In this document: positions 37,301-47,429 of the stretch, in pieces
Position numbering within the stretch: position 1 is the first letter of the stretch
Layout of the letters: each line of letters opens with the position of its first letter
Assembly: GCA_017354895.1 (NCBI GenBank)
Contig: CP071493.1
Span: forward strand, 8,556,001-8,620,000
Length of the DNA: 64,000 bases
DNA from: Podospora comata
Taxonomy: Eukaryota; Ascomycota; Sordariomycetes; Sordariales; Podosporaceae
Reading direction: 5' to 3'
Program-made: the position numbers and the translations under genes
The notes under the pieces: generated by a model
Told to the model about the DNA's origin: nothing
Seen by the model: only the letters and a program-made list of their open reading frames with translations
Databases searched by the model: none

Positions 37301-39893
37301 ACTTGCACTTCGGATCACGCACTGCAAGCTTGTTCCGGACAGGGGCGAACATCTCCCTGTGGTCGTCCTCAGTGAGTACAGACGCGTACGTCGACACGGT
37401 GGACTGTGAGGTCTCGTTTTGAGACTGCTGTTGGCTGTTAACAGGAGACGACTTGATGGAAGGAGACTGGCGGAAAGTCTTGTCCGAGACGCGGGAAGAC
37501 AGCGTGCTGATAGTGCCAATCTTTCTCCTCCGGTTGGCATCAAGATCGATGATCAAGTCGTCGTTGTCCTCGTCAGGGATATCCTCTGGCTCAGGTATCA
37601 TGTGCTCAAGATAGTCCTCCATGTGCTGCTGTAGCAGCATCAACACTACCGATTCATCCTCACCGTCGACGTCTACGTCCATAGCCTTGAGCTTGGCCAG
37701 CAGCTTGATGAGAACAGGACTCTGATATGTCTCTTCAACCCTCTGAGAGTCATCATCTTTAGAGTCGGGGACAACTCTCGTGGACGTGATGGCCTCCAGG
37801 TACTCGCGGACCTCACCATCAGTTGGACGGCGACCCAGCTGCTCACGGTACTCGGTATACAGATCATGCATGGCTGCATCCCACTTGATCTCAACCGCAT
37901 CGGTCCCAAGCTCGGTTCGATCGCAACGAGTCCACCACGTAACACGGTTGCTGTTCGAATGCCTGAAGGGCTTGACACCATAAGCCACCAGGGTCATGAT
38001 ATGGTCCGGCGTACAGGTGAAGGACGACTTGCTGACGCTGTTGTACCCGGTGTAGGTAACCTTCATCATGCGGGAGGTCTGAATAGCCTCAGCAGCTAGG
38101 CACTGGACAGGTCGGTCCTCGTGGTCGAAGAGCTGGTCTCCTACAGCGATGTCTCGGATGGGCTTGTCACCATTGGTGGTGCGGACCATCGTGTCTGGAG
38201 AGAGACACGTCTTCTGGTTGACGTAATTCTTTGCGATGCCGTGCTGGTAGACGCCCATGGCTGCCAAGGCGTCGAGTGTGCGAGGGTGAATCTTTTCTCG
38301 TCCATCAGACACCACGCACACGACGATTTTCTGCCATCCGTTCTCTCCCCACGTTCGTGACTTGTTACGGCTGCAAAAGTGGGAGATGTTCTTCATGACA
38401 GCATGCATCGTGCGCGTGAAGCCATACTCGTCTTCGTTGTACATGGTGATGCAAATAAACAATTCCGTCTCACGGGCGGTCCGGCCAATGTTCTGACGCA
38501 GCTTGTAGCCCCTTTCAACAAAGTCGTCTGGGTCGCAGGTCACGGCCGTGTAGCGCATATGAGTAAACTCGATTTCGTCGCGGCGCGGGAGGAATGAGTA
38601 CAAGATGGTGGGGATCTTGCACTCCAACACGAGTTCACCATTGATAAGCTGCACCTCTCTCTTGCTCATTTGGGGGGCGCGGACACCACGGCGCTCCTGT
38701 CGCCCCTCTGCCGGTGCTGGAACGTAGCGGTCAGCCTTCTCACGAACGTCACCATCTTCATCGTAATATTCATCCTCATTCAGGGTCATTTGATCTGCCG
38801 AGTAGGATGAGTGGGTATGATGGTGCCGTCTGTTGTCAGTGACGTCTGACTCGGGGCCAAAGGGATCGTCGTGATGGCTGGCAAGTGGGATGTTGACTGT
38901 TGCATCATCGTGAAAGCTGGTCGTCGACTGCATGCCCCTCGTTGGACTGTTGTACATTGGGGCACGGGGAAGGGGTCGGCGCGGAGAGCCTCCGTAGACG
39001 GTGGAAGGGGTTCCTGGGCGGGGAGCTCCATTGATATCGGCGGGCTCGAACCTGTGGCTGTGTGGTGGTGGGTGGCCGCGTGGAGGGGAATACTCGGGGG
39101 ATGATGCTCGTGAAGGGCCCCAACTGCTCTCGTTCATGCTACTCTGATCATACGAAACATACGACTCGGTCGGTGGGTGCATTCGGAGGGGCGGGTCGAG
39201 AATAGAGGACCGTGAATCAATCGAGGGTTCGTATGGCTGTCGTCTTCTGCCTCTGTTTTCATTTTCTTGTGAGCCTCTCATCCATACTCTTGACGGCACT
39301 TGTGGGCTGGGTAGTTGTCTAAGAAATTGTGAATCCGGTAGAGAGCTGTCTGGTGATGTTGCGGCTGTTTCACATCTCGCCTGAAACTGGCGTAACGACT
39401 TCCTGCGGGGAGAAGGCCCTTCAGGCAGGACAGGAAGGTCCTCGGGAACGACGACAGGGTGGACCGAAGGGGTGAACTTTTTTCTTCTCTGAAGCCTGAT
39501 TGTCGGAGCGGCGGGCTGCTGACTACCTGTCTGCATTGTGGCCGGTTTGAAGACATCGGGCGCAGTCCCGATGATAAGAGCGCCGTCTTGTTCTTTGAGG
39601 GCATCGACGTCCACACAAAAGTCGTCGTTGGATCTGGGGGGCAAGGAAAGAGTGGGGGGAATAGAAACGGGTGGTAACACATACGGCCTCTCATGCCTAT
39701 CAGATTCCTGATAATCACTAGGGTCCTCCATATCCGTCAACAGCCTGACATTAGAACCGTGGCCATGCGCGGCGCCCATGCCAGTGGTGCTCGATTCGTG
39801 GTGGACATCATCGTAAGCTGGCAGCATGTACTCGGGCGGTACTGGTACGCGTCCGCCTGGCGGGGAGTTGGGCCTGCCGAGCCTGTTGTCCAT
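34342..39893 (-). CDS. Class I/II chitin synthase carrying an intein
   Basis: Exons are complement of 35606-39893 and 34342-35546, encoding 1830 aa before protein splicing and about 1181 aa after. The enzyme polymerises N-acetylglucosamine into chitin at the plasma membrane. About 440 residues of Pro/Ser-rich N-terminus precede [16 protein letters not shown] and [19 protein letters not shown] (donor-sugar site). After the intein come [20 protein letters not shown], the EDR motif in [11 protein letters not shown] and [12 protein letters not shown] (the Q-RRW acceptor motif), then several membrane helices. The start MDNRLGRP (39893) is the first ATG; the open frame reaches further only through a TTG. 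The intron has a GTAAG donor and joins CTGETDVP to [13 protein letters not shown]. The extein break lies between NQKT and [11 protein letters not shown]. Family class (I versus II) is not settled from motifs alone. Confidence 0.93.
36261..38207 (-). mobile_element. Intein with LAGLIDADG homing endonuclease inside the chitin synthase
   Basis: 649 residues in frame with the host. It begins with Cys1 ([17 protein letters not shown], block A) and ends with the block F/G text [14 protein letters not shown]; the next host residue is Cys (+1). Block B is [13 protein letters not shown], with T66 and H69. A block-N4-like segment [12 protein letters not shown] lies at 349-358. The endonuclease has two dodecapeptides: FGFWLGNGT (398-406) and [10 protein letters not shown] (521-530), with a helix-like stretch [14 protein letters not shown] after the second. 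The splicing residues C1, H69, penultimate H648, N649 and +1 C are all present, so autocatalytic excision is expected. The first dodecapeptide has N404 where an acidic metal ligand is usual. A hydrophilic spacer of about 200 residues separates blocks B and N4. Confidence 0.93.
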
Positions 39894-40847
39894 TGCGCTT
39901 CCTCTCTCAAGAAATCTCAAGGTCGGGCGTGATGGCGCGCAGCCGAGGAATGTGTCTCACGGACACGCGGCACGCGGCACGCTGGAGACAAAGCCAGAGT
40001 TGTGTTGAAAAGTCAGTGGGGATTGCTGGGAATGTTTGTTAGCTACCAGACGTGTCAAGGAATCGGCGCAAACTTACAACGAGGCGGTCGCAAAGAAGCC
40101 GTTGAATGGCGTGCAGCGTGGAGCAAATGCAAGTTGAAAATGGGGTACACTTGAACAAAGCGCAGAGGAGAGCTTTGAACGGGGCTGCGGGCTCAATACA
40201 TGGGATTCTGCAAATCCAGCGTGTGCGCTTCGTTGGGTCGTAATGTTGTCTCCCTTACTTCCCCGCTGTTGCTGGGGCAACTCCACTTTGCTGGGGTTCG
40301 GTGTCGTGCTGTAGCGGCTGCACGGGCCAATGACAGGGCCGTTTAGGTGGACCTGTGCCTTGAAAAGTGGGACTTGGCGCGTGGAGGCCCGCCGATGGTG
40401 TGGTTGATCAGTTTGCTGCAGAAGAGTCGCCGTTCATCGACCGCATGGATTGGCCTGTGCGATGATTCGGAAACAATACCCGTGGAGATGTCGAATGCTG
40501 GAATGGAAACCAGCAAAGTGAGATAAGTGAGGGATGTATGTCAACCGACGTGATTTGAGGCGGAGTGAGAACGAGAAGGCTATGTTGCTCTACCGATGTC
40601 GTAGTACTGAATAACAGGAGGTTGGGAAGACCAAATAAGGGACCCCGCTCAAGGTGCTTGCGTGGTCTGGTGAAACTGGCAGGGGTCGTCCGTAGGTGTC
40701 TCCATGCCTGTGGCATCATCATTCAGGGCACTGTTGTTCCTTCCTGGTGCAAAGAACCCGGAGCAGTCGCGACCTATTTACGGTTACTCTTTCCTCAGCC
40801 AATCCAGATGACACACCGCCTTGATCCATAAGTTATTGCACTCGATC
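39894..40847. promoter_or_regulatory. Promoter region of the chitin synthase
   Basis: 954 bp between the chitin synthase start and the stop of the caspase-like gene, both minus strand. It contains 5' leader and promoter of the chitin synthase, with ACGCGGCACGCGGCACGC repeated words at about 39964-39981. No gene is supported. Confidence 0.4.
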
Positions 40848-42641
40848 TCAAGCACCAAGACAAGGCAGGTAAATGTCCTGTATCTGTCCCCCACCAAGTT
40901 GTGTGACAAATACCCTTCCTGCCAGCCCCCTCTCCACTTCCCTTATCGCTTCTCTTTGCTCCGATCCTATTGTCGATGGTAGAGTTGATGTCTGTCGTAT
41001 ATCTTCCCTAACAAGACTGCATAACCGTTGCACAGACAATATCTCGTTCATCCCCACCTCTGTCCTCACTCGGTTTCGATCTCTGTCCAGGATTCTGCAG
41101 AGCGCTTTTGTCATGGTGTCGTCGAGCTCTGGCTGTGCTGCTCCTTGGTCACCTTGAGGCTCAACCGAATCTGAGGGTTCCAGATCGTTCAGATCAAATC
41201 CGGGCAACAAAAGTGACCTTGGCCGTGCACGAGGCTTCTCGGCCATTTCTGGTTTTTGCTTTTCTTTTGACAATTTGAACGAGATATTCAATGGCTCTGC
41301 TCCAAATCCTGATCTTCCCGAAGCCAACGAAGAAGGGACACACACGCCGAGCACCTGTTTCGTTCCCTTTCTAGAGAGCACACCAGGGCCCATAAAAAGC
41401 CTGATTTCTAGAGGGCGTTCGGCTTCCTCCCCAGTATGAGATTGTTGTGGTCGATCACTCTTGGAGGACGACAGTGGGAAAGGGGCCGTGCAGTCGAATA
41501 TGAGAAGAACATCCCCTGGATGTTGCATGATTGGGTCGCGCACATCATCCCAGTAAAAATGGCTTCCTTCGTCGCTACCCAGGGTTAGGATTACTGATCC
41601 ACGAGTCCATATGTGGAAAGATCGAGTTTTGAAGAGTGGGAAATGTGGAAAGGAGTAATACCTGCTAAACCTCAGCCTCCCATCCTCTTCTGTGGCTCCA
41701 AACCCGTGATAATATACAATCAACAGCTCTCCACCCCTTGACGTAACTTCACTCCGAGATCTATTCCTCTTTTCGTGTTGAACTGTCTGGTTCTGGCTCT
41801 GGGCAAGAAACTTATCAACCACCGTCTCGACCGCTGATGTGCTATAGTCGTTGGGAATCAGCCGACATTGCACCTTCCAGCCTCTCTTTTTGAAACATGC
41901 CCTGACGGCTTCAGTATTCGTTGGTAGGCTGGGGCTGAAAAGCTGGCCGTCAGGTCCAGGGCGAGCCAGCGGCGGTGCCCAGGATAGACAGAGGGCTGAT
42001 ACAGATGAGGGTGGGACTGATTGGATGAACGGCAGTGGTGAGTGAAGCGTGGTTGCTGGCGTCACCGTCGTGGAGCCTGGGACTTCTGTTCGGCTTGACA
42101 GTGTAGATGGGGACAAGGGAAGCTGGCGGGCGGTGTAATGTGGGCACAGCAACTGCTCCTGATGATCTTTCTGATTTTGTTGAGGTGGCCATAGTGATAG
42201 AGATGGAGTAGGCGGATCTGTCGGCCATGGAAGAACAGGCAGAGCTTGAATCTTACTTGACCTAAGAGGCACCGTCTCGGTGTAAGCATCCCCATCCGGA
42301 AACCAAGGTGCCCGGGGACTTTGAGTGGCGGTAGTGTTGGTCTTTCCGGTAGGCGATTGTCTTGAGAATACCTGTCAGCATTGCCGAGATGAGAATAGAT
42401 GACGGGAAGGAAGCCAAAGAAGAACGGACACGCACAGAGCCAACTCGTCTAGAGCATCGACTACCGAGTTGATCTTGTCGTCCCATCCATGCTCAGACTC
42501 ATGGGTGTCATAATCTCTGCCCCCATCACCGCGTTGGAGGCTTGGAGACCCGGACGTCGGCGCCCCTACACTGCTGTCTGCCGAGAAGCTATCCCTCAAA
42601 GCAGTAATTTGACGTTCCCAGAGATGAGAGAAATCTTCCAT
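40848..42641 (-). CDS. Caspase-like (peptidase C14-type) protein
   Basis: Exons are complement of 42436-42641, 41662-42360 and 40848-41574, giving 543 aa. The central part matches the caspase-fold layout. A strand with basic KKRGWKVQCRLIPNDYS is followed by ELLIVYYHGFGATEEDG with candidate catalytic H287. Then comes WDDVRDPIMQHPGDVLLIFDC with candidate C330. The second intron (41575-41661, GTATTA donor, CCTAAC branch, GGTAG acceptor) is a multiple of three and open, but its removal gives the family-like RLRFSSDEGSHFYW. The first intron was placed with donor GTGCGT and acceptor CTCAAG, with a GCTGAC branch 14 nt before it; an alternative pair (42432/42371) is possible. The N-terminal 200 residues are Ser/Pro-rich and show no NLR or other domain. 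Substrate and role are unknown. Confidence 0.65.
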
Positions 42642-43270
42642 TTCTTTTTGAATTCTTTCCTGACAGCCTTTCCAATTTCATGACTTGTCACTTCGCCCTG
42701 GATCGGTATTGCGCAATTTGCTGACGAGAAATGGCTCTGAATCTCACGACCGCTATGCCCAAGAGTGAGATTAGACAAGAGAAAGCTCTGAAAGGCCACT
42801 CTGAAGAGCTGAGAAGTACCGATTGTGGCCCCCATCATCCGTCATCATGTTCGGTCCTTGGCATTCGACTCCCAGAGACGGCTAAAACAGTCAGCTTGAG
42901 GGTAGCACTGCAGCACCAGATTTCCGGACGCAAACGAATCCTGGTTTGGAACCGAGGAAGCCATGACACCACGTGAGTGGTCCATCCTGGTGGGTTGGTA
43001 TCATCGGGCCTAGAGTTGGTTTCGAATGTTACCGTTTTGGCATATTATCTCATCTATTGTGCTGTTGTACTACTGCCGTGATTCCTCTGAGACACGCACA
43101 TTGTCTGTTGGCCTGAAAAGGAGAGCGAGGGAGGATGGACCAGATGATACAGGGTAACAGCTCGTCCCAAGAGTCGGAATAGGTTTACCGGCCCAAGGTC
43201 AGTTATGGCAAATGCAGCGCCCAAAGAATGGCGTATAAGGAACCTTTCCCGGTAACATAAGGTACATGGC
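42642..43270. other. Region between the caspase-like gene and the ABC ATPase gene
   Basis: 629 bp that should hold the caspase-like gene's promoter and the 3' flank of the ABC gene. No gene or repeat is seen. Confidence 0.45.
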
Positions 43271-45136
43271 CTAGTTTCTTCTATTAAGGCCCCAGATGGT
43301 GTGCATCCAAGTATCTTCATCCGTCCTCAACGGCTTCCCCAGTTGTCCAAAGCGAGCCGGGAGCCCCATGTTTGGCTCTGGAAGGCACAACCACTCCTTG
43401 ACGCAATCTGGGACCTCCTCCTTGACATGGCTGATACAGATCAGTGCTTGGTCCTCGCCCAGTCCCTTCACTTTGATCTTCTCCGGTGCAGGATGTTCCA
43501 CGACAGTTCTATCAGCGGCGTATGCTTTTTCCTCGCCGCAAGCTAGGAAGAGCATGCACTTGTCCCGCACATACTCATCCATACCGCTAAAGGCTTCGTC
43601 CAAAACCACAATGTCCGGATGCTTAATTATGGCGCGAAGAAACAGCAACACTCGTTGCGCACTGAAGGACAAGCCGCCAAACAAATAATCCTGGGCCCAG
43701 GCGACATCATCACGGGGCCCGTCTTTGTCCTTTGAGTACCTAGGATTAAGTTCCTTCTCAAACCATCTGAGTGTTGCCTTCACTTTCTGTTTAGCGTCCT
43801 CGTCCAACTTGGGAACGCCCTTGAAAGTATCAGCCCAAGCGCTCTCCAGCACTTGTTGAACGTTCAAGCCACGAGGCATGTGCTTGTGAATCTCAGGGCT
43901 AGAATGCCCAATGCGAGATTGGATATCCCAGAAATTCAGAGGCCGCTCACCAGATCCCGGCTCCGGCATTCGGTTGCGTCCAAATAGTTTGATGGGAAGC
44001 GAATATGTCTGGGGATGGTCAGAACAAAGCAATGCTACAATCGTCGTCTTGCCTGATCCATTGGGCCCAAAGACGCCCCATCTTTGACCTCTCCGAACAG
44101 TCCAGTGCAGACCACCATCCCAGTTTCCGAGAGCAATTTTGTTTCCGTAGCGCACTTTGCAGCCGTTCATCTCAACCAGCGGCTCTCCCAGCGCGCCCTC
44201 ATCGGCGTCCGTAATGATTTCCACCTGACTTCCCCCGCCCACCTCCTTTACAAATGTATCCTCGGCGCCCTCAATTCCCAGTTGACCGGCGATAGCCACC
44301 TCTCCTGCTCCCTCCAAATATACGACCCTTTGTATCCAGCCTGGCAGCGGATCCTGTGGTCGGCAACTAATGACCACCCTCGGACGGGCTCTCTCGGCCA
44401 GCGTCTTCAACATCACACTCAGGGCCCTAGACGCTCCAGGATCCAGCCCCACAAACGGCTCGTCCAGCAAGAGTACCTCTGGTTCCGCCATCAAAGCCTT
44501 GGCAATCGCCGCTCGCCTTGACTGCCCATTTGACAAGAAGGCCACAGGGGTATCCAGCAGCTCGACCAAACTCAGGTCTTTGACAACTTTGTCGAAAAGA
44601 TGCTCACTGATGACATGCTCCCCTGGAATATGGCCTAGGTTGAACTGCGTCTGGCCAAGTAGATATTCTTTGAGAGAAAAGTCTGTGTCTTCTCTCAGAC
44701 TCTCATATCTCGCTGACAGGTAAGCCGAAGTGGTGACCTCTGATATCCCCTTGCCGTTGAATCCAACGTATTTGATAGCTGTTTGAGGGGTGAGGTTGTG
44801 TTGTGTGAGCCAAGGCCAAGTCCTCGCCGAGATTGGGGAGCAATGGAGCTCTCCACGGAGCATCTGAAGAAAGGTGGTTTTGCCGGAGCGTGAAGGGCCG
44901 ACGACTACCCAGCTGGACTCATTTTGCTGAGGTGACTGGGAAAGATGCGAGGGGACCTGGAACGAGATTCCCTTGAATAGTGGGGGGTTATCATTCTTGG
45001 GTGGCTGCAGATGAGCATGTTGATTTGGTGGAGGCAGAGAGGAGGGATGTCGGCGGAAAAAGGTAGCTCCTGATTTGATGTTGATGACGGGTGGGCTGGT
45101 GAGCCGTTTGACGAAAGGTGGGGGAGGGACACGCAT
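43271..45136 (-). CDS. Soluble twin ABC-ATPase (YDR061W/ModF-like)
   Basis: Single exon, 621 aa, opening MRVPPPPFVKRL. There are two nucleotide-binding domains and no membrane helices. NBD1 has Walker A GPSRSGKTT, signature LSNGQ and Walker B VLLLDEP. NBD2 has Walker A GPNGSGKTT, signature-like LSFSAQ, Walker B IVVLDEAFSGMD and an H-loop His in ICISHVKEEV. In NBD1 the H-loop position reads VVISCRPQD, without His. The layout matches the yeast YDR061W family and the bacterial ModF/PhrA type. The first 30 residues are basic and lack acids, so mitochondrial import is possible. It shares a 446-bp divergent region with UMP1. No transported substrate can be named. Confidence 0.85.
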   Translation of the reverse strand: MRVPPPPFVKRLTSPPVINIKSGATFFRRHPSSLPPPNQHAHLQPPKNDNPPLFKGISFQVPSHLSQSPQQNESSWVVVGPSRSGKTTFLQMLRGELHCSPISARTWPWLTQHNLTPQTAIKYVGFNGKGISEVTTSAYLSARYESLREDTDFSLKEYLLGQTQFNLGHIPGEHVISEHLFDKVVKDLSLVELLDTPVAFLSNGQSRRAAIAKALMAEPEVLLLDEPFVGLDPGASRALSVMLKTLAERARPRVVISCRPQDPLPGWIQRVVYLEGAGEVAIAGQLGIEGAEDTFVKEVGGGSQVEIITDADEGALGEPLVEMNGCKVRYGNKIALGNWDGGLHWTVRRGQRWGVFGPNGSGKTTIVALLCSDHPQTYSLPIKLFGRNRMPEPGSGERPLNFWDIQSRIGHSSPEIHKHMPRGLNVQQVLESAWADTFKGVPKLDEDAKQKVKATLRWFEKELNPRYSKDKDGPRDDVAWAQDYLFGGLSFSAQRVLLFLRAIIKHPDIVVLDEAFSGMDEYVRDKCMLFLACGEEKAYAADRTVVEHPAPEKIKVKGLGEDQALICISHVKEEVPDCVKEWLCLPEPNMGLPARFGQLGKPLRTDEDTWMHTIWGLNRRN

Positions 45137-45581
45137 CTCAAAGTCTCCCTTATATTTTACAAAGAAACGGAATGAAACAGATGAAGCTTGGAAATGAAGT
45201 GACCACCTTCAACACCGTCACTTGGAAAGATGTCATTCAAGGCCCCTGTTTGTTAATTGGTGTGGGCACGGACAAGGGTCCCAGCAATCTGGGGAGTGGG
45301 TTAGCGGGGGGTGGATTACATAAACCTTGGCTCGAAGTCTGGACCCGCTTTTCCATCCGACGTTGCGAGCGACGGCAGGCAAGCAGCGACGCGAGGCTGT
45401 TGGAGCCTTGACAATTGTAGCAGCCAGCTCTGAGCTTCCTCCAACGACGCCATAAAACCACAGCCAGTTTGACCACGAAACCAGGCTGCGATCACTTTTG
45501 AATTCTGGTGACAGAATCAACCGAACTCCGATACTCATAAATATTCAACACAAAACAACAAACCCCAAAGAAGCTACCAAG
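45137..45581. promoter_or_regulatory. Divergent promoter region of the ABC ATPase gene and UMP1
   Basis: 445 bp between opposite starts. I looked for an Rpn4-type proteasome element (GGTGGCAAA) and saw none. The UMP1 leader is A/C-rich (CAACACAAAACAACAAACCCC). Confidence 0.5.
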
Positions 45582-46100
45582 ATGGTAAGTTACAGCCAAC
45601 CCCTCCACCGCCATCCGCCCGCTAATGCTGCTCCCTATATTCAGTCTCTCCGCATCGTCCCAGAGTCCAACCCCTCCTCCTCCTTCACCCATCAGCCCTC
45701 CCGCGCCCATGTTGCTCCATCAGCACCTGGTCTTCACGACACACTTCGCGCTGGTGTCGGCGCCAACCCTCTCACAACTCCCGCGACCCAAGCCATCTCC
45801 GCCCACCCTCTCGAGGCCCGCTTAAAACAGTGGGAGGCCACCCGCGAGCAGCTCAAGATGGAGACACTCCGTCGCACATATGGCATCGCCGAGCCAGTCC
45901 GCAGAGGCATGGAGCTCAAGATCACTCGTGAAGGAACATGGAAGCCCCTGTGCCTGGGCGGCAACAGCACACCTAGCATTCACGAAGAGATCTTGACTGG
46001 ACGGGACGGCATTATTGAATGGGAGGATGTATTTACTGGGGAGGAGAACGGAGCGAACATCAGTGTGCACGAGGAGATCGAGCGCAAGGTGAAGATGTAA
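45582..46100 (+). CDS. UMP1: Proteasome maturation factor Ump1 (POMP)
   Basis: Exons are 45582-45584 and 45645-46100, giving 152 aa. Ump1 chaperones assembly of the 20S core particle and becomes its first substrate. The first coding exon is just the ATG: donor GTAAGT follows at once, and the 60-nt intron ends TATATTCAG. The joined start is MSLRIVPESNP, as in the family. The C-terminal half has the conserved LKMETLRRTYGIAEPVRRGM and a short acidic IHEEIL/ISVHEEIERK tail. Alternative reading from the unspliced frame would start MVSYSQPLHRH and lose this match. Converges with the UBL3-like gene. Confidence 0.9.
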   Translation: MVSYSQPLHRHPPANAAPYIQSLRIVPESNPSSSFTHQPSRAHVAPSAPGLHDTLRAGVGANPLTTPATQAISAHPLEARLKQWEATREQLKMETLRRTYGIAEPVRRGMELKITREGTWKPLCLGGNSTPSIHEEILTGRDGIIEWEDVFTGEENGANISVHEEIERKVKM

Positions 46101-46594
46101 AGCGGAGATTTTGTCAGGAAGTGGGAGGCTTGGACGGCAAGTAGGAGAGGAGTAGATGGGGGGGAGGGAAGTATTACGAATCAAATGGCATGAATAAACT
46201 ACCATCAAACTCTTCAACTACGAACCCCTTTTACACCGCCCTGATGCCATACTCTTCATACAGAGGGTGCAGTGTTCCTAAGGTGGGACCGATATGCCGT
46301 ATTGTGGATCAATGGCGTCCGAAAGATTACACCAACAGTGGTGCGATAGAATCTCAGATACAAATACCATTTCTAAAAAACCGCCAACTATGTATAAACC
46401 CGAAATTTACACGCTCATTCAACGCCACTCCACCCAGCCAGATTCCCACAATGTACGAAAAAAATGGAAAAGGACTGTACCTGTAAGACCAACCAAAAAC
46501 CAGCCAAGCTCCATGCCAATATAAATGCAAGTCAGTCGGATTGTTGACGTCGTAACGCCAAAGACAAGAAAACAAGATAGGGGCGGCCTTTCCC
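46101..46594. other. Convergent 3' flanks of UMP1 and the UBL3-like gene
   Basis: 494 bp between two stops. Small overlapping frames have no features. Nothing is seen apart from likely 3' untranslated sequence. Confidence 0.5.
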
Positions 46595-47429
46595 TCATAG
46601 AATTACACAGCAGCTGCCCCCGCCCTCCCTTGTCCTGCCCTCACGGGAGCTGGCCTTCCCACCTTTGGCGCCCTCGTCTTCCTCCATCATCTCTGCTGGC
46701 CGTACCGACATGTGCACAACGTTGGGGGCATCTTTGCTCAGTTGGTATTCTGTAGGCTTGTTAGCATAGTCTGCCAACAGGGCGATCCCGATCCTGAGGA
46801 CAAGGGACGAACATACTCTTCAACGGCTCCTTATCGTCCAATAACTTTCCGAAATGAATCAACCTGATACTGGTTGGACTCGCCGGCCTGCCCTCCCACT
46901 CGTCCCTCCACTCCCTCAAGATCAGCTCCTTGAGCTTGTACACTGATATACTGAACGGGTCCTTGACCCCCCCACCCTCGAGATATTCTGGAATATCAAC
47001 ACCCCGCTTTGAGAGGTACTTCTCGTCGATCTTGTACGGGTGTCGCGCACCGGTAGGGAGCAGCAGCGTGATGGTGCAGACCGGGGAAGACGGCGAAACA
47101 GAATCGGACATGGCCGCGGGAGGCAGAGCGGCTGTAGGCTCTATTGAAAGGGAGTCATCATCTCTTGCTGGCGCAGCGGTCAGAGCTGTCTTGCCGAGGG
47201 GTGGTTGTGATAATGGCGGGGCTTCCTCCTCCGTGTTCTTTCCTTTCGGTTCGGCAGGTGAGCTTGTCACCACGTCGGATGGAGATACTACTGGTTCAGC
47301 GCTCTCTGGTGTCTTTGACGGCACGGTCTCTCCCGTCTGTTCCGGCTCTTGTTGTTGTGGAGAGGCTGTTGGCTCCTCATTCGACGGTCGCGGCTGTGCG
47401 GTGCTCGTGTCTGGCTTGATGTCGGCCAT
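46595..47429 (-). CDS. Membrane-anchored ubiquitin-fold protein (UBL3/MUB-like) with CaaX end
   Basis: Exons are complement of 46817-47429 and 46595-46749, giving 255 aa. The protein ends SCCVIL, a CaaX box of the geranylgeranyl type (Leu at X), and the same last six-residue pattern as animal UBL3. The ubiquitin-like fold covers about 140-230: CTITLLLPTGARHPYKIDEKY, then FSISVYKLKELILREW, SIRLIHFGKLLDD and LSKDAPNVVHMSVRP. Unlike UBL3 itself, about 135 residues of Pro/Ser/Thr/Glu-rich sequence precede the fold. UBL3/MUB proteins sit on membranes and bind E2 enzymes or sort cargo to vesicles. The splice joins EPLK to KYQLSKDAP (donor GTATGT, acceptor CTACAG). Confidence 0.82.

Noticed and set aside
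36261-38207. Reading the chitin synthase insert as a retained spliceosomal intron
   Set aside because: The segment is open for 649 codons and carries intein motifs at both ends; splice signals at its borders are absent.
39894-39920. Nine-codon N-terminal extension of the chitin synthase
   Set aside because: The upstream codon is TTG, not ATG. The first ATG of the frame is at 39893.
42371-42432. Alternative first intron of the caspase-like gene (42372-42431)
   Set aside because: It keeps frame, but its donor (GTGTCC) is weak and the branch site is too close to the acceptor. The pair 42435/42361 fits better.
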